Assembly (NCBI GenBank): GCA_945907105.1
Contig: CAMDSB010000055.1
Location: 1 to 5,298 of the forward strand
Length of the DNA: 5,298 nucleotides
Origin: Rickettsia typhi
GTDB taxonomy: Bacteria; Pseudomonadota; Alphaproteobacteria; Rickettsiales; Rickettsiaceae
Reading direction: 5' to 3'
Part shown: positions 1 to 5,298 of the stretch, in pieces
Numbering within the stretch: position 1 is the stretch's first letter
Layout of the letters: each line of letters begins with the position of its first letter
Translations under genes and position numbers: made by a program
The notes under the pieces: generated by a model
Databases searched by the model: none
What the model was told of the DNA's origin: nothing
The model's input: the letters and a program-made list of their open reading frames with translations, nothing else

Positions 1-1
1 A

Positions 2-229
2 GTAGATGATATAAAATTTAAAACTGATGAGACAAATCCGGAAAAAACTTCCATAGGACTTGGCAAGTACGTAACTGATAAGATTTATTTTGAAATAGAG
101 CGTGGTAGGCAAGCAGATACCACAAAACTCAGAATAGAAGTGCAACTTACACCAAAGATTTCTATAGAAAATGTAACCAAACAAGAAGGAAATACATCGC
201 TTGGAATTAATTGGAGATTTGACTACTAG
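2..229 (+). CDS. tamB: C-terminal end of a TamB/DUF490-type translocation and assembly module protein (5' partial)
   Basis: Only the last 75 codons are in the window; the gene begins upstream and ends at TAG 227-229. The peptide has the pattern of the TamB (DUF490) C-terminus: a 'LGKYVTDKIYFEIERG' strand typical of the 'lGkYlt..vyv.ve' motif, alternating polar/hydrophobic beta strands (LRIEVQLTPKISIEN), and a final 'LGINWRFDY' ending in an aromatic residue. Known of the family: TamB is a long inner-membrane-anchored periplasmic beta-helical protein that works with an Omp85 partner (TamA or BamA) in outer-membrane protein assembly or lipid transport. It is therefore expected in a diderm. The window cannot show the length, the N-terminal anchor or the neighbour upstream. 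The assignment is by motif reading of a short fragment, so the family call is likely and the symbol less certain. Confidence 0.72.
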   Translation, partial: VDDIKFKTDETNPEKTSIGLGKYVTDKIYFEIERGRQADTTKLRIEVQLTPKISIENVTKQEGNTSLGINWRFDY

Positions 230-279
230 TATCGTTTAGTGATAACCTGCCATCAAACATATAGAATTAAGTAGCCATA

Positions 280-2496
280 ATGACCATCGAAGATCCCAAT
301 GTTGAAAATGTTGATTTTGGTAGTGCAATATCTGAACGGTATCTTTCTTATGCACTTTCTACTATTATGTCAAGATCACTGCCTGATGTCCGTGACGGCT
401 TAAAACCAGTTCATAGAAGGCTGTTATATGCCATGATGAAACTGAAACTTGATCCAAGTTCTGGCTATAAAAAATGTGCTAGGGTGGTGGGCGATGTAAT
501 TGGTAAGTATCACCCACATGGTGATACTGCTGTTTATGACACGCTGGTTAGACTAGCTCAAGTTTTTTCGCTGCGTTATCCACTTATTGATGGGCAAGGA
601 AACTTTGGTTCTGTAGATGGAGATAATGCAGCTGCTATGCGTTATACTGAATCACGGATGACAGAGATCTGCATATTGTTAATGGAAGATCTGGATAAAG
701 ATACTGTTGATTTTCGCCTAACATATGATGACTCCGATACAGAGCCTGTGCTGATGCCTGCCCAGTTCCCTAACTTACTAGCAAACGGCTCTGAAGGTAT
801 AGCTGTAGGAATGGCCACGAGCATACCACCACATAATTTACATGAATTATGTGACGCTATAATATATCTGATTGATCACCCAGAAGCTACTTGCAAAGAG
901 ATACTCCAATTTATTAAGGGCCCTGATTTTCCAACCGGAGGCACTATTATTGACAGCAAAAATACTATTGATGCAGCTTATGAAACTGGTAGAGGTAGCT
1001 TTAGAGTAAGAGCAAAATGGGAAAAGGAAAGCTTTAGTCATGGGTTATATCAAATAGTTATTACTGAAATTCCATATCAAGTACAAAAATCAAGGTTGAT
1101 TGAACAAATTGCCTCATTATTAATGGACAAAAAAATTCCTCTAATTAGTAATATAAGAGACGAATCTGCAGAGACTATTAGAATAGTTATTGAACCTAAA
1201 GGTCGAGGGTGTTCCCCTGAGATTATAATGGAATCTTTATTTAAACTTACGGAGCTGGAATCTAGAATTCACCTGAATCTTAATGTTTTGAGTTCAAGTG
1301 GAGCGCCTAGAGTCATGAATATATTGGAGGTTCTTCAAGAATTTATAGCGTTTCGTAGGGAAATAATAACTAGAAGAACTAAGTATCAAATTGCTAGAAT
1401 AGATGAAAGATTAGAAGTGCTGCATGCTTTAAAAGTGGCTTACTTAAACATTGATGAAGTAATCAGAATTATTAGAGAAGAGGATAATCCCAAAAAGGAG
1501 TTGATGAGCAAATTTTCTATTAACGATAATCAAGCGGAGTCTATACTGAATATAAAACTGCGTGCCTTAAGGAAACTAGAAGAGGAACAAATAAACGCTG
1601 AACATGAGTTGCTCAAAAAACAACATGCATCATTATATCAAATACTAGAAAATCCCCGTCAATTATGGAAACTTATCAAAACGGATATTGCTAGCATTCA
1701 AAAAAAGTTTAGCTTAGAAACTACCTTGGGTGCTCGCAGGACAAACTTTGAGACAATAGAAATGAGTGCACAAATAATTGATATTTCAGCCTTTATTGAA
1801 AAAGAATCAATCACCGTTATATGTTCCAAAATGGGTTGGATTAGATCCATGAAAGGACATGGTTTAGATTTATCTAGCATTAAATTTAAAGAAGGTGATT
1901 CAGAAGCCTTTATCGTCGAAACTTATACTACAAGTAACGTGCTAATATGCTCTGCAGGGGGTAAGTTTTTCACAGTACTTGGTGATAATTTTGCTAGAGG
2001 TAAAGGCCATGGTGAATCAATAAAATTGATGGTGGATATTGATAATCATGATGTAATTAACATTATCCCTTATGTGGCAGGCCAGAAATTATTATTAGCA
2101 TCCACTAAAGGCAAGGGATTTATCATTAATAGTGATGATGCTGTTGCTTCAACTAAAAATGGCAAACAAATTATGCAAGTAAGTGGTGAGGATAGATGCG
2201 TAGTTTGCACTTCGGTCAGTGGAGATATGGTAGCGGTAATTGGTACAAATAGAAAATTACTGGTTTTTTCTATTGATGAAGTGCCAGAAATGAAGCGTGG
2301 TCAAGGGGTAACTTTGCAAAAATATCGTGATGCTAAGCTTGGTGATGCTAAAACATTTGACTCGAAAGAAGGTTTAGCTTGGAGTCTTGGATCTAAGATG
2401 AGACTGGAAAAAGAAATAATGGCGTGGCGCGCAAAACGCGGTAGTATTGGAAAAATACCTCCTTCAGGCTTTCCAAAGAATAATAAGTTTAATTGA
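280..2496 (+). CDS. parC: DNA topoisomerase IV subunit A (ParC)
   Basis: This is the catalytic DNA-breakage subunit of topoisomerase IV, which with ParE decatenates daughter chromosomes using ATP. The 738-residue product is close to ParC length and shorter than most GyrA. The breakage-reunion domain covers about residues 12-480. The quinolone-determining loop ([13 protein letters not shown]) spans 75-87, with Thr83 and Asp87 where E. coli ParC has Ser80 and Glu84. Arg121 and Tyr122 in AAAMRYTES are the catalytic pair, and Ile174 in EGIAVG is the intercalating residue. A helical, coiled-coil-like stretch (about 363-475) leads to a C-terminal beta-pinwheel (about 500-700). A GyrA would carry a clear QRRGGKG box there; this protein has only a degenerate ARGKGHGES at 572-580. 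The tail ending GFPKNNKF is typical of alphaproteobacterial ParC. ATG 280 follows an in-frame TAA at 268-270, so no longer start exists; no strong Shine-Dalgarno is seen. It lies 50 bp after tamB on the same strand and may be read through from it. The frame is intact. Confidence 0.95.
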   Translation: MTIEDPNVENVDFGSAISERYLSYALSTIMSRSLPDVRDGLKPVHRRLLYAMMKLKLDPSSGYKKCARVVGDVIGKYHPHGDTAVYDTLVRLAQVFSLRYPLIDGQGNFGSVDGDNAAAMRYTESRMTEICILLMEDLDKDTVDFRLTYDDSDTEPVLMPAQFPNLLANGSEGIAVGMATSIPPHNLHELCDAIIYLIDHPEATCKEILQFIKGPDFPTGGTIIDSKNTIDAAYETGRGSFRVRAKWEKESFSHGLYQIVITEIPYQVQKSRLIEQIASLLMDKKIPLISNIRDESAETIRIVIEPKGRGCSPEIIMESLFKLTELESRIHLNLNVLSSSGAPRVMNILEVLQEFIAFRREIITRRTKYQIARIDERLEVLHALKVAYLNIDEVIRIIREEDNPKKELMSKFSINDNQAESILNIKLRALRKLEEEQINAEHELLKKQHASLYQILENPRQLWKLIKTDIASIQKKFSLETTLGARRTNFETIEMSAQIIDISAFIEKESITVICSKMGWIRSMKGHGLDLSSIKFKEGDSEAFIVETYTTSNVLICSAGGKFFTVLGDNFARGKGHGESIKLMVDIDNHDVINIIPYVAGQKLLLASTKGKGFIINSDDAVASTKNGKQIMQVSGEDRCVVCTSVSGDMVAVIGTNRKLLVFSIDEVPEMKRGQGVTLQKYRDAKLGDAKTFDSKEGLAWSLGSKMRLEKEIMAWRAKRGSIGKIPPSGFPKNNKFN

Positions 2497-2511
2497 CCTG
2501 AAGATAAGTTG

Positions 2512-2543
2512 TATAATAATCCTAGAAACTCAATCTGGGAGAG
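2512..2543 (+). promoter_or_regulatory. Candidate promoter -10 box and strong ribosome binding site for the GltS-family gene
   Basis: An exact TATAAT lies at 2512-2517, directly preceded by TG (2510-2511), close to but not exactly an extended -10. No good -35 sits at 16-18 bp; TTGACC at 2493-2498 overlaps the parC stop but is only 13 bp away, which is too short. A purine-rich GGGAGAG at 2537-2543 is a good Shine-Dalgarno for ATG 2547. The gene may thus be transcribed from its own weak or extended -10 promoter as well as by read-through from parC. The ribosome binding site is the better supported half of this call. Confidence 0.42.
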
Positions 2544-2546
2544 AGG

Positions 2547-4121
2547 ATGCGCTGGTTATATTATACCATTTCTGTGGCTAGTTCTTCACTGGTATTTATT
2601 ATTTATCAATTTTGGCCTCCTATTATCTATGCTTTATTTATTATAGTTCCTTATGTATTAATTGGAATACATGACATAATGTCTGTAGGACATACTGTTC
2701 TTCGAAACTATCCAGTTATCGGGCATTTGAGGTATTTACTTGAGTTTATTAGACCCGAAATCCAGCAATATTTCATTGAAACTGATAGTAGTGGAACTCC
2801 TTATTCGCGAGAAATAAGATCTCTAGTGTATCAAAAAGCTAAAGGAGTTCGGGAAACTATTGCTTTTGGTACTAAAAACGATCTCACTAGTGTTGGTTAT
2901 GTTTTTTCTTATCACTCGCTTGCTCCCAAAATAGTACCTCAGGATAAAACTAGAATTATGATCGGTGGAGCAGACTGCGTAAAACCTTACGATGCTTCAC
3001 GATTAAATATCTCTGGAATGAGTTTTGGAGCAATTAGCCCAAATGCCATCAGGGCTCTCAATAAAGGGGCTAAAATTGGTAATTTTGCTCATAGTACTGG
3101 TGAGGGAGGGGTTAGTTCATATCATCTAGAAAATGGAGGTGATTTAGTTTGGCAAATAGGAACAGCTTATTTTGGTTGTCGCTACCAGGATGGAAGCTTT
3201 AACCAAGAAGCATTTGAACAAATTGCTCAAAATGATGTTATCAAAATGATTGAGATCAAATTATCTCAAGGAGCGAAACCAGCGCATGGGGGTATATTAC
3301 CAGCAGCAAAAGTTACCAAAGAAATAGCAACAATTCGTATGCTCGAGCCTGGTAAAGATGCTATTTCTCCTCCTATGCATTCTGAGTTCTCAACACCTCT
3401 TGGGCTTATGGAGTTTGTTGCAAGATTACGTAAGATCAGTGGTGGGAAACCGGTTGGTTTTAAACTATGCCTTGGTCATAAAACTGAATTTATGGGTATA
3501 TGTAAGGCAATGATCCAAAGTGGAATAAAACCAGACTTTATAACAGTTGATGGAGCAGAGGGAGGAACTGGCGCTGCTCCAGTTACTTTTACTAATCGTA
3601 TTGGAACTCCTATTAATGAGTCGATAACATTTGTCCATAACTGCCTTGTTGGAGCAAATCTGCGAGACGACATTAAATTAATTGCTAGTGGAAAAATTGC
3701 TACCGGTTATGATATGGTTACCAAAATTGCTCTCGGCGCTGATGCTTGCAATATGGCAAGAGCCATGATGTTTGCACTTGGCTGTCTTCAATCACTTAGC
3801 TGTAATACAGACAGATGTCCTACTGGTATTGCTACGCAAAACAAGCATCGCTGGTCTGTGCTTGATGTGAGCGATAAATCGGTACGAGTAGCTAATTTTC
3901 AGACACGCACTATACATTCATTCTGTGAGCTTGTAGGGGCTCTTGGTATAGATGACCCAGACCACCTTGATCCATCACATATCAGAAGATATATTGATAC
4001 TAGCACTAGCAAGAATTTTGCGGCTATATATCCACAACTTCATAAAGGAGAGTTGCTAGATAAAAATTCTACTAGCGTATATGCTGATTTGTGGCATTTA
4101 GCAAAAGCAGAGAGCTTTTAA
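2547..4121 (+). CDS. Membrane-anchored FMN-binding glutamate synthase (GltS-domain) family protein
   Basis: The 524-residue product matches the stand-alone FMN-binding glutamate synthase family (COG0069-like). Two hydrophobic segments at about residues 5-22 and 25-44 form a short N-terminal membrane hairpin. The GltS (beta/alpha)8 barrel follows: SGMSFGAISPNA at 156-167, HSTGEGGVSSYH at 182-193, KLSQGAKPAHGG at 238-249, FITVDGAEGGTGAAP at 331-345 and SGKIATGYD at 381-389, which are FMN/substrate-loop motifs. Cys413, Cys419 and Cys424 form the C-x5-C-x4-C pattern that holds the 3Fe-4S cluster in glutamate synthase. The N-terminal class II glutamine amidotransferase domain and the central domain of GltB are absent, as is the C-terminal beta-helix, and no gltD neighbour is visible. 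It therefore cannot be a complete glutamine-dependent synthase by itself. The family's true reaction and electron donor are not established; an ammonia-dependent or unrelated flavin oxidoreductase role is possible. The start is fixed by the Shine-Dalgarno 4 nt upstream and by the membrane segment that follows. No rho-independent terminator is visible after the stop. Confidence 0.88.
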   Translation: MRWLYYTISVASSSLVFIIYQFWPPIIYALFIIVPYVLIGIHDIMSVGHTVLRNYPVIGHLRYLLEFIRPEIQQYFIETDSSGTPYSREIRSLVYQKAKGVRETIAFGTKNDLTSVGYVFSYHSLAPKIVPQDKTRIMIGGADCVKPYDASRLNISGMSFGAISPNAIRALNKGAKIGNFAHSTGEGGVSSYHLENGGDLVWQIGTAYFGCRYQDGSFNQEAFEQIAQNDVIKMIEIKLSQGAKPAHGGILPAAKVTKEIATIRMLEPGKDAISPPMHSEFSTPLGLMEFVARLRKISGGKPVGFKLCLGHKTEFMGICKAMIQSGIKPDFITVDGAEGGTGAAPVTFTNRIGTPINESITFVHNCLVGANLRDDIKLIASGKIATGYDMVTKIALGADACNMARAMMFALGCLQSLSCNTDRCPTGIATQNKHRWSVLDVSDKSVRVANFQTRTIHSFCELVGALGIDDPDHLDPSHIRRYIDTSTSKNFAAIYPQLHKGELLDKNSTSVYADLWHLAKAESF

Positions 4122-4176
4122 AAAGTTTCTATCCCTTATATATTGACTTACATGACCTGGATACAGATAGTAAATA

Positions 4177-4359
4177 CTAAAATAAATCAATAGATAATAT
4201 CTCTGCATCATTACCAAGCAATTGTAATACAAAGCTGTTTAAAGATGTATTAAATTCATCGGAATGAGGTTGGAGGTGTGTTTCAAATTTCCCGAAACCT
4301 AATGTTTTTCCTGTACCAACTGCAACAATGTAAAATTCTTTTATCTTTTCATTTTCCAT
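4177..4359 (-). CDS. Unrecognised small protein, 60 codons
   Basis: A minus-strand reading frame starts at ATG 4357-4359 and ends with TAG at 4177-4179. I do not recognise the product. It is 60 residues, rich in charged residues in the first ten (MENEKIKEFY), with a short glycine-rich stretch (AVGTGKTLGFGKF, residues 13-25) and an amphipathic end (LNSFVLQLLGNDAEILSIDLF). There is no signal peptide and no membrane segment. An in-frame ATG exists five codons earlier (4372-4374), but GAGAGG (4365-4370) sits 5 nt before the ATG chosen and overlaps the upstream codons, so the internal start is favoured. It is not opposite any other gene, which argues against it being a shadow frame. A promoter-like sequence lies about 240 bp upstream. 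It could also be the leftover end of a decayed larger gene. Its small size keeps confidence moderate. Confidence 0.45.
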   Translation of the reverse strand: MENEKIKEFYIVAVGTGKTLGFGKFETHLQPHSDEFNTSLNSFVLQLLGNDAEILSIDLF

Positions 4360-4364
4360 AATAG

Positions 4365-4370
4365 CCTCTC
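4365..4370 (-). promoter_or_regulatory. Shine-Dalgarno deciding the start of the small minus-strand gene
   Basis: On the minus strand this reads GAGAGG, five bases before ATG 4357-4359. Spacing and purine content are good, and it closely resembles the GGGAGAG site used by the GltS-family gene in this window. The alternative upstream ATG (4372-4374) has no comparable site in front of it. Confidence 0.5.
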
Positions 4371-4597
4371 TCATTGACTGTTACACTAAAGCGGACTTAT
4401 ATGTAAGACATTACTTTTGGTAGTATCTGTGCTTATTCTAATGATTTTTTAATCTACTTATGTCTTAGTCTCATGTGTGCTTAGCTTGTTACTCCAAAAT
4501 GTGTTTAGATAGAAGTCTATATTAAGCATAACATAAACGAAGTGCGCTTTCCAAATAGAATCTTTGTGAAAACCTTAAATATAACTTACCTCATTAA

Positions 4598-4626
4598 CTT
4601 ATAAGTGTAGCAAAAGACATCGTCAA
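4598..4626 (-). promoter_or_regulatory. Near-consensus sigma70-type promoter reading leftward
   Basis: On the minus strand TTGACG (4626-4621, five of six to the -35 consensus) and TATAAG (4603-4598, five of six to the -10 consensus) are separated by exactly 17 bp. Transcription would start near 4591 and run toward the small ORF, giving a leader of about 230 nt. The -10 lies within a 10-bp palindrome, ACTTATAAGT. No other gene on the minus strand lies between it and that ORF. AT-rich DNA produces chance promoters, but the correct spacing together with two 5/6 boxes makes this the best promoter-like sequence I found in the window. Confidence 0.5.
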
Positions 4627-4645
4627 GGTAATGTGGCTATGGTCG

Positions 4646-4665
4646 TAGGGTGTTGAACTAAATTG
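4646..4665. repeat. Possible left terminal end of the IS630 remnant
   Basis: A TA dinucleotide at 4646-4647 is followed by GGGTGTTGAACTAAATTG, about 20-40 bp beyond the transposase stop, where an IS630 terminal repeat would be expected. IS630 elements insert at TA. The other end of the element is missing or outside the window, so no matching inverted repeat can be shown. This is a position-based suggestion only. Confidence 0.22.
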
Positions 4666-4684
4666 AATTTTGTAATAGAGCAAA

Positions 4685-5069
4685 TTAAGTTGAGTTTTGC
4701 GTATTAAAGAATTTAACTAAAGCGTGGTACAGATGAGCAAATTCACTAATTTGACCTCTAATCCCTTTGTTCATATTGGATCAGAATTTCTCCCCCGCGT
4801 TCAGGTCTGGCGAATATGGAAGTAAGAAAATTATCTTGCATCCATCAGATTCGATAAGATTTTTTGTTTTTTGAGATTTATGAAACGAAGCATTATCCTT
4901 CACCACAAACTGTTCGGGCTTTAGCTATTTTATTAAAAATTCTTAACCCATCTATTAAAAAATTTTTGTATTACACCACCTTTGTATTACATGATCCATT
5001 AAATACCATGGGCTCTATACACTTGTTGTTTACCAACTCCGCAATAATATTTGTTCGTTCATAATAGTA
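4685..5069 (-). pseudogene. Decayed IS630-family transposase, C-terminal third
   Basis: On the minus strand, pieces of an IS630/Tc1-mariner-type DDE transposase can be joined across frames: RTNIIAELVNNK and FNGSCNTK (5057-4997), FNRWVKNF (about 4960-4936), LKPEQFVVKDNASFHKS (4924-4874, with the second catalytic Asp in the DNASFHK motif), GCKIIFLLPYSPDLN (hallmark), then AGEKF-stop-SNMNKGIRG, where intact relatives read PIEKFW. The last frame closes at TAA 4685-4687. Visible lesions are a 16-bp tandem duplication, a +1 and a -1 change in T-tracts, TAG at 4925-4927 and TGA at 4781-4783 replacing the Trp codon. The N-terminal HTH region and first catalytic Asp are absent; similarity stops at a palindromic repeat just upstream. 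Full-length family members have roughly 300-350 residues; about 125 codons remain. It cannot make an active enzyme. The family call is firm from the motifs; the exact subgroup is unknown. Confidence 0.88.
4965..4991. repeat. 16-bp tandem duplication inside the transposase remnant
   Basis: TTTGTATTACA occurs at 4965-4975 and again at 4981-4991, a 16-bp period with CACC-type sequence between. Read on the minus strand, both copies encode the same CNTK residues of the transposase, in different frames. This shows a duplication that is not a multiple of three and therefore shifts the frame. Confidence 0.8.
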
Positions 5070-5073
5070 CGCA

Positions 5074-5165
5074 CTGTCATCCTGAATTTACTTCAGAATC
5101 TCATGAGATAGAAGCAGATGCTGAGTCGAGGAGACATGCAAAACCCACTGAGTTCAACATGACAG
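5074..5165. repeat. Palindromic dispersed-repeat-like element
   Basis: The outer arms are CTGTCATCCTGAA (5074-5086) and TTCAACATGACAG (5153-5165), complementary except for two central positions. Inside are a second pair, TCAGAATCT (5093-5101) and AGATGCTGA (5116-5124), 8 of 9 complementary, and a perfect 12-bp palindrome ATCTCATGAGAT (5098-5109). This layout resembles the small palindromic repeats scattered through intergenic DNA and IS scars in Rickettsiales-type and other alphaproteobacterial endosymbionts. The two halves of the right side are separated by about 21 bp flanked by CTGAGT (5121-5126 and 5148-5153), suggesting a later internal insertion or duplication. It lies directly against the 5' break of the transposase remnant. 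Copy number elsewhere cannot be seen from here. Confidence 0.72.
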
Positions 5166-5177
5166 TAGATCAGAAGA

Positions 5178-5197
5178 TACCGGGTCAAGACCTGTAT
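5178..5197. repeat. Short inverted repeat, possible second repeat fragment
   Basis: ATACCGGGTC and GACCTGTAT face each other across a two-base AA loop, with one bulge and one mismatch; the core GGTC-AA-GACC is perfect. It is followed by GACTGTG. The composition resembles the 'CCGGGTCAAG...' palindromes common in alphaproteobacterial intergenic repeats. There is no T-run behind it on the + strand, so it is not a convincing terminator. Confidence 0.45.
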
Positions 5198-5298
5198 GAC
5201 TGTGTTTCTTGCCGGCCATAACTAAATCTAATATTTATCTTATCCATAGTTTGGGTTAATTAGCTAACATATGTAAAGAAAGAATTCCAAATAGAAAT
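5198..5298. other. Window end without recognisable gene
   Basis: AT-rich sequence with no supported reading frame, tRNA or terminator. On the minus strand there is an ATG at about 5217-5219 (MAGKKH...), but its short frame runs straight into the inverted repeat and the palindromic element and looks like repeat translation. The last bases include a 12-bp copy of a sequence also present at 4549-4560. Confidence 0.4.

Larger units (their letters stand above)
4375..4684. other. Gene-free AT-rich stretch between the small minus-strand ORF and the transposase remnant
   Basis: No reading frame with a ribosome binding site, no tRNA (no GTTCRANTC-type T-loop) and no strong GC-rich hairpin with a T-run is visible on either strand. 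It holds a minus-strand promoter-like sequence at 4598-4626, a perfect 10-bp palindrome (ACTTATAAGT) at 4597-4606 overlapping that -10 box, and a possible IS end near 4646-4665. Minus-strand translations are broken by several stops. It may be the long leader of the small gene, degraded coding sequence, or both. Confidence 0.5.

Noticed and set aside
642..1880. Minus-strand frames of 60-64 codons inside parC (642-824, 847-1041, 1698-1880)
   Set aside because: All are opposite a conserved, full-length parC frame, and none has recognisable motifs.
2493..2517. TTGACC plus TATAAT as a full sigma70 promoter
   Set aside because: The spacer is only 13 bp, so the -35 is unlikely to be used; only the -10 was kept as a weak call.
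3476..3673. 65-codon minus-strand frame inside the GltS-family gene
   Set aside because: It is opposite the conserved FMN-barrel motifs; a shadow frame.
4143..4171. TTGACT-17 bp-GATAGT as a + strand promoter after the GltS-family gene
   Set aside because: The -10 is only 4/6 and there is no + strand gene downstream; at most it would make antisense RNA to the small ORF.
4168..4179. TAGTA-AA-TACTA hairpin as a terminator
   Set aside because: It is AT-only apart from one pair, has a two-base loop and no T-run; too weak to terminate transcription.
4300..4326. VAVGTGKT in the small minus-strand ORF as a Walker A P-loop
   Set aside because: The first position is Val, not Gly or Ala, and no Walker B or fold pattern follows in only 60 residues. 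It is probably chance.
4864..5064. 66-codon + strand reading frame
   Set aside because: It runs antisense to the IS630 transposase remnant, whose conserved motifs are on the minus strand. It has no ribosome binding site and is a shadow.
4651..5159. TGTTGAACT (4651-4659) and AGTTCAACA (5151-5159) as IS terminal inverted repeats
   Set aside because: Only 9 bp match, and the right copy is explained by the right arm of the palindromic element, so the pairing is likely coincidental.
4122..5298. CRISPR array, tRNA or toxin-antitoxin pair in the gene-poor tail
   Set aside because: No regularly spaced repeats, no tRNA T-loop or cloverleaf, and no paired small overlapping ORFs were found on reading both strands.

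Overview
The window looks like a piece of an AT-rich alphaproteobacterial genome, most likely an obligate intracellular Rickettsiales-type (or similar Holosporales-type) bacterium. This is an inference. It rests on the low GC content, the alphaproteobacterial style of the ParC C-terminus, a long non-coding tail holding a decayed IS630-family transposase, and a dispersed palindromic repeat of the 'GTCATCCTGAA...TTCAACATGAC' kind. No 16S gene or other taxonomic marker is present.

Layout. Positions 2-229 hold the last 75 codons of a TamB/DUF490-type outer-membrane biogenesis protein. After a 50-bp gap comes a complete parC (280-2496), the A subunit of DNA topoisomerase IV, with its active-site Arg-Tyr pair and quinolone-determining loop readable. 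A 50-bp gap with a TATAAT box and a strong Shine-Dalgarno leads to a complete gene (2547-4121). It encodes a membrane-anchored FMN/Fe-S protein of the glutamate synthase alpha-subunit (GltS domain) family. All three lie on the + strand. They have no obvious functional link and read as ordinary housekeeping genes.

From 4122 to the end (about 1.18 kb) the + strand has no credible gene. On the minus strand there is one plausible small gene of 60 codons (4177-4359), whose start is set by a GAGAGG Shine-Dalgarno. About 240 bp upstream of it is a near-consensus sigma70-type promoter (4598-4626). Beyond that is a broken IS630-family transposase (4685-5069, minus). Its history of damage can be read base by base: a 16-bp tandem duplication, a +1 and a -1 slip in T-tracts, a TAG, and a Trp-to-TGA nonsense codon. 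Its 5' end stops at a 92-bp palindromic repeat element (5074-5165), which is followed by a second smaller inverted repeat (5178-5197).

I found no convincing undescribed system such as a defence island, CRISPR array or toxin-antitoxin pair. The items most worth a second look are the minus-strand promoter with its long leader to an unrecognised small ORF, the repeat element abutting the transposase remnant, and the role of the stand-alone membrane-anchored GltS-domain protein.
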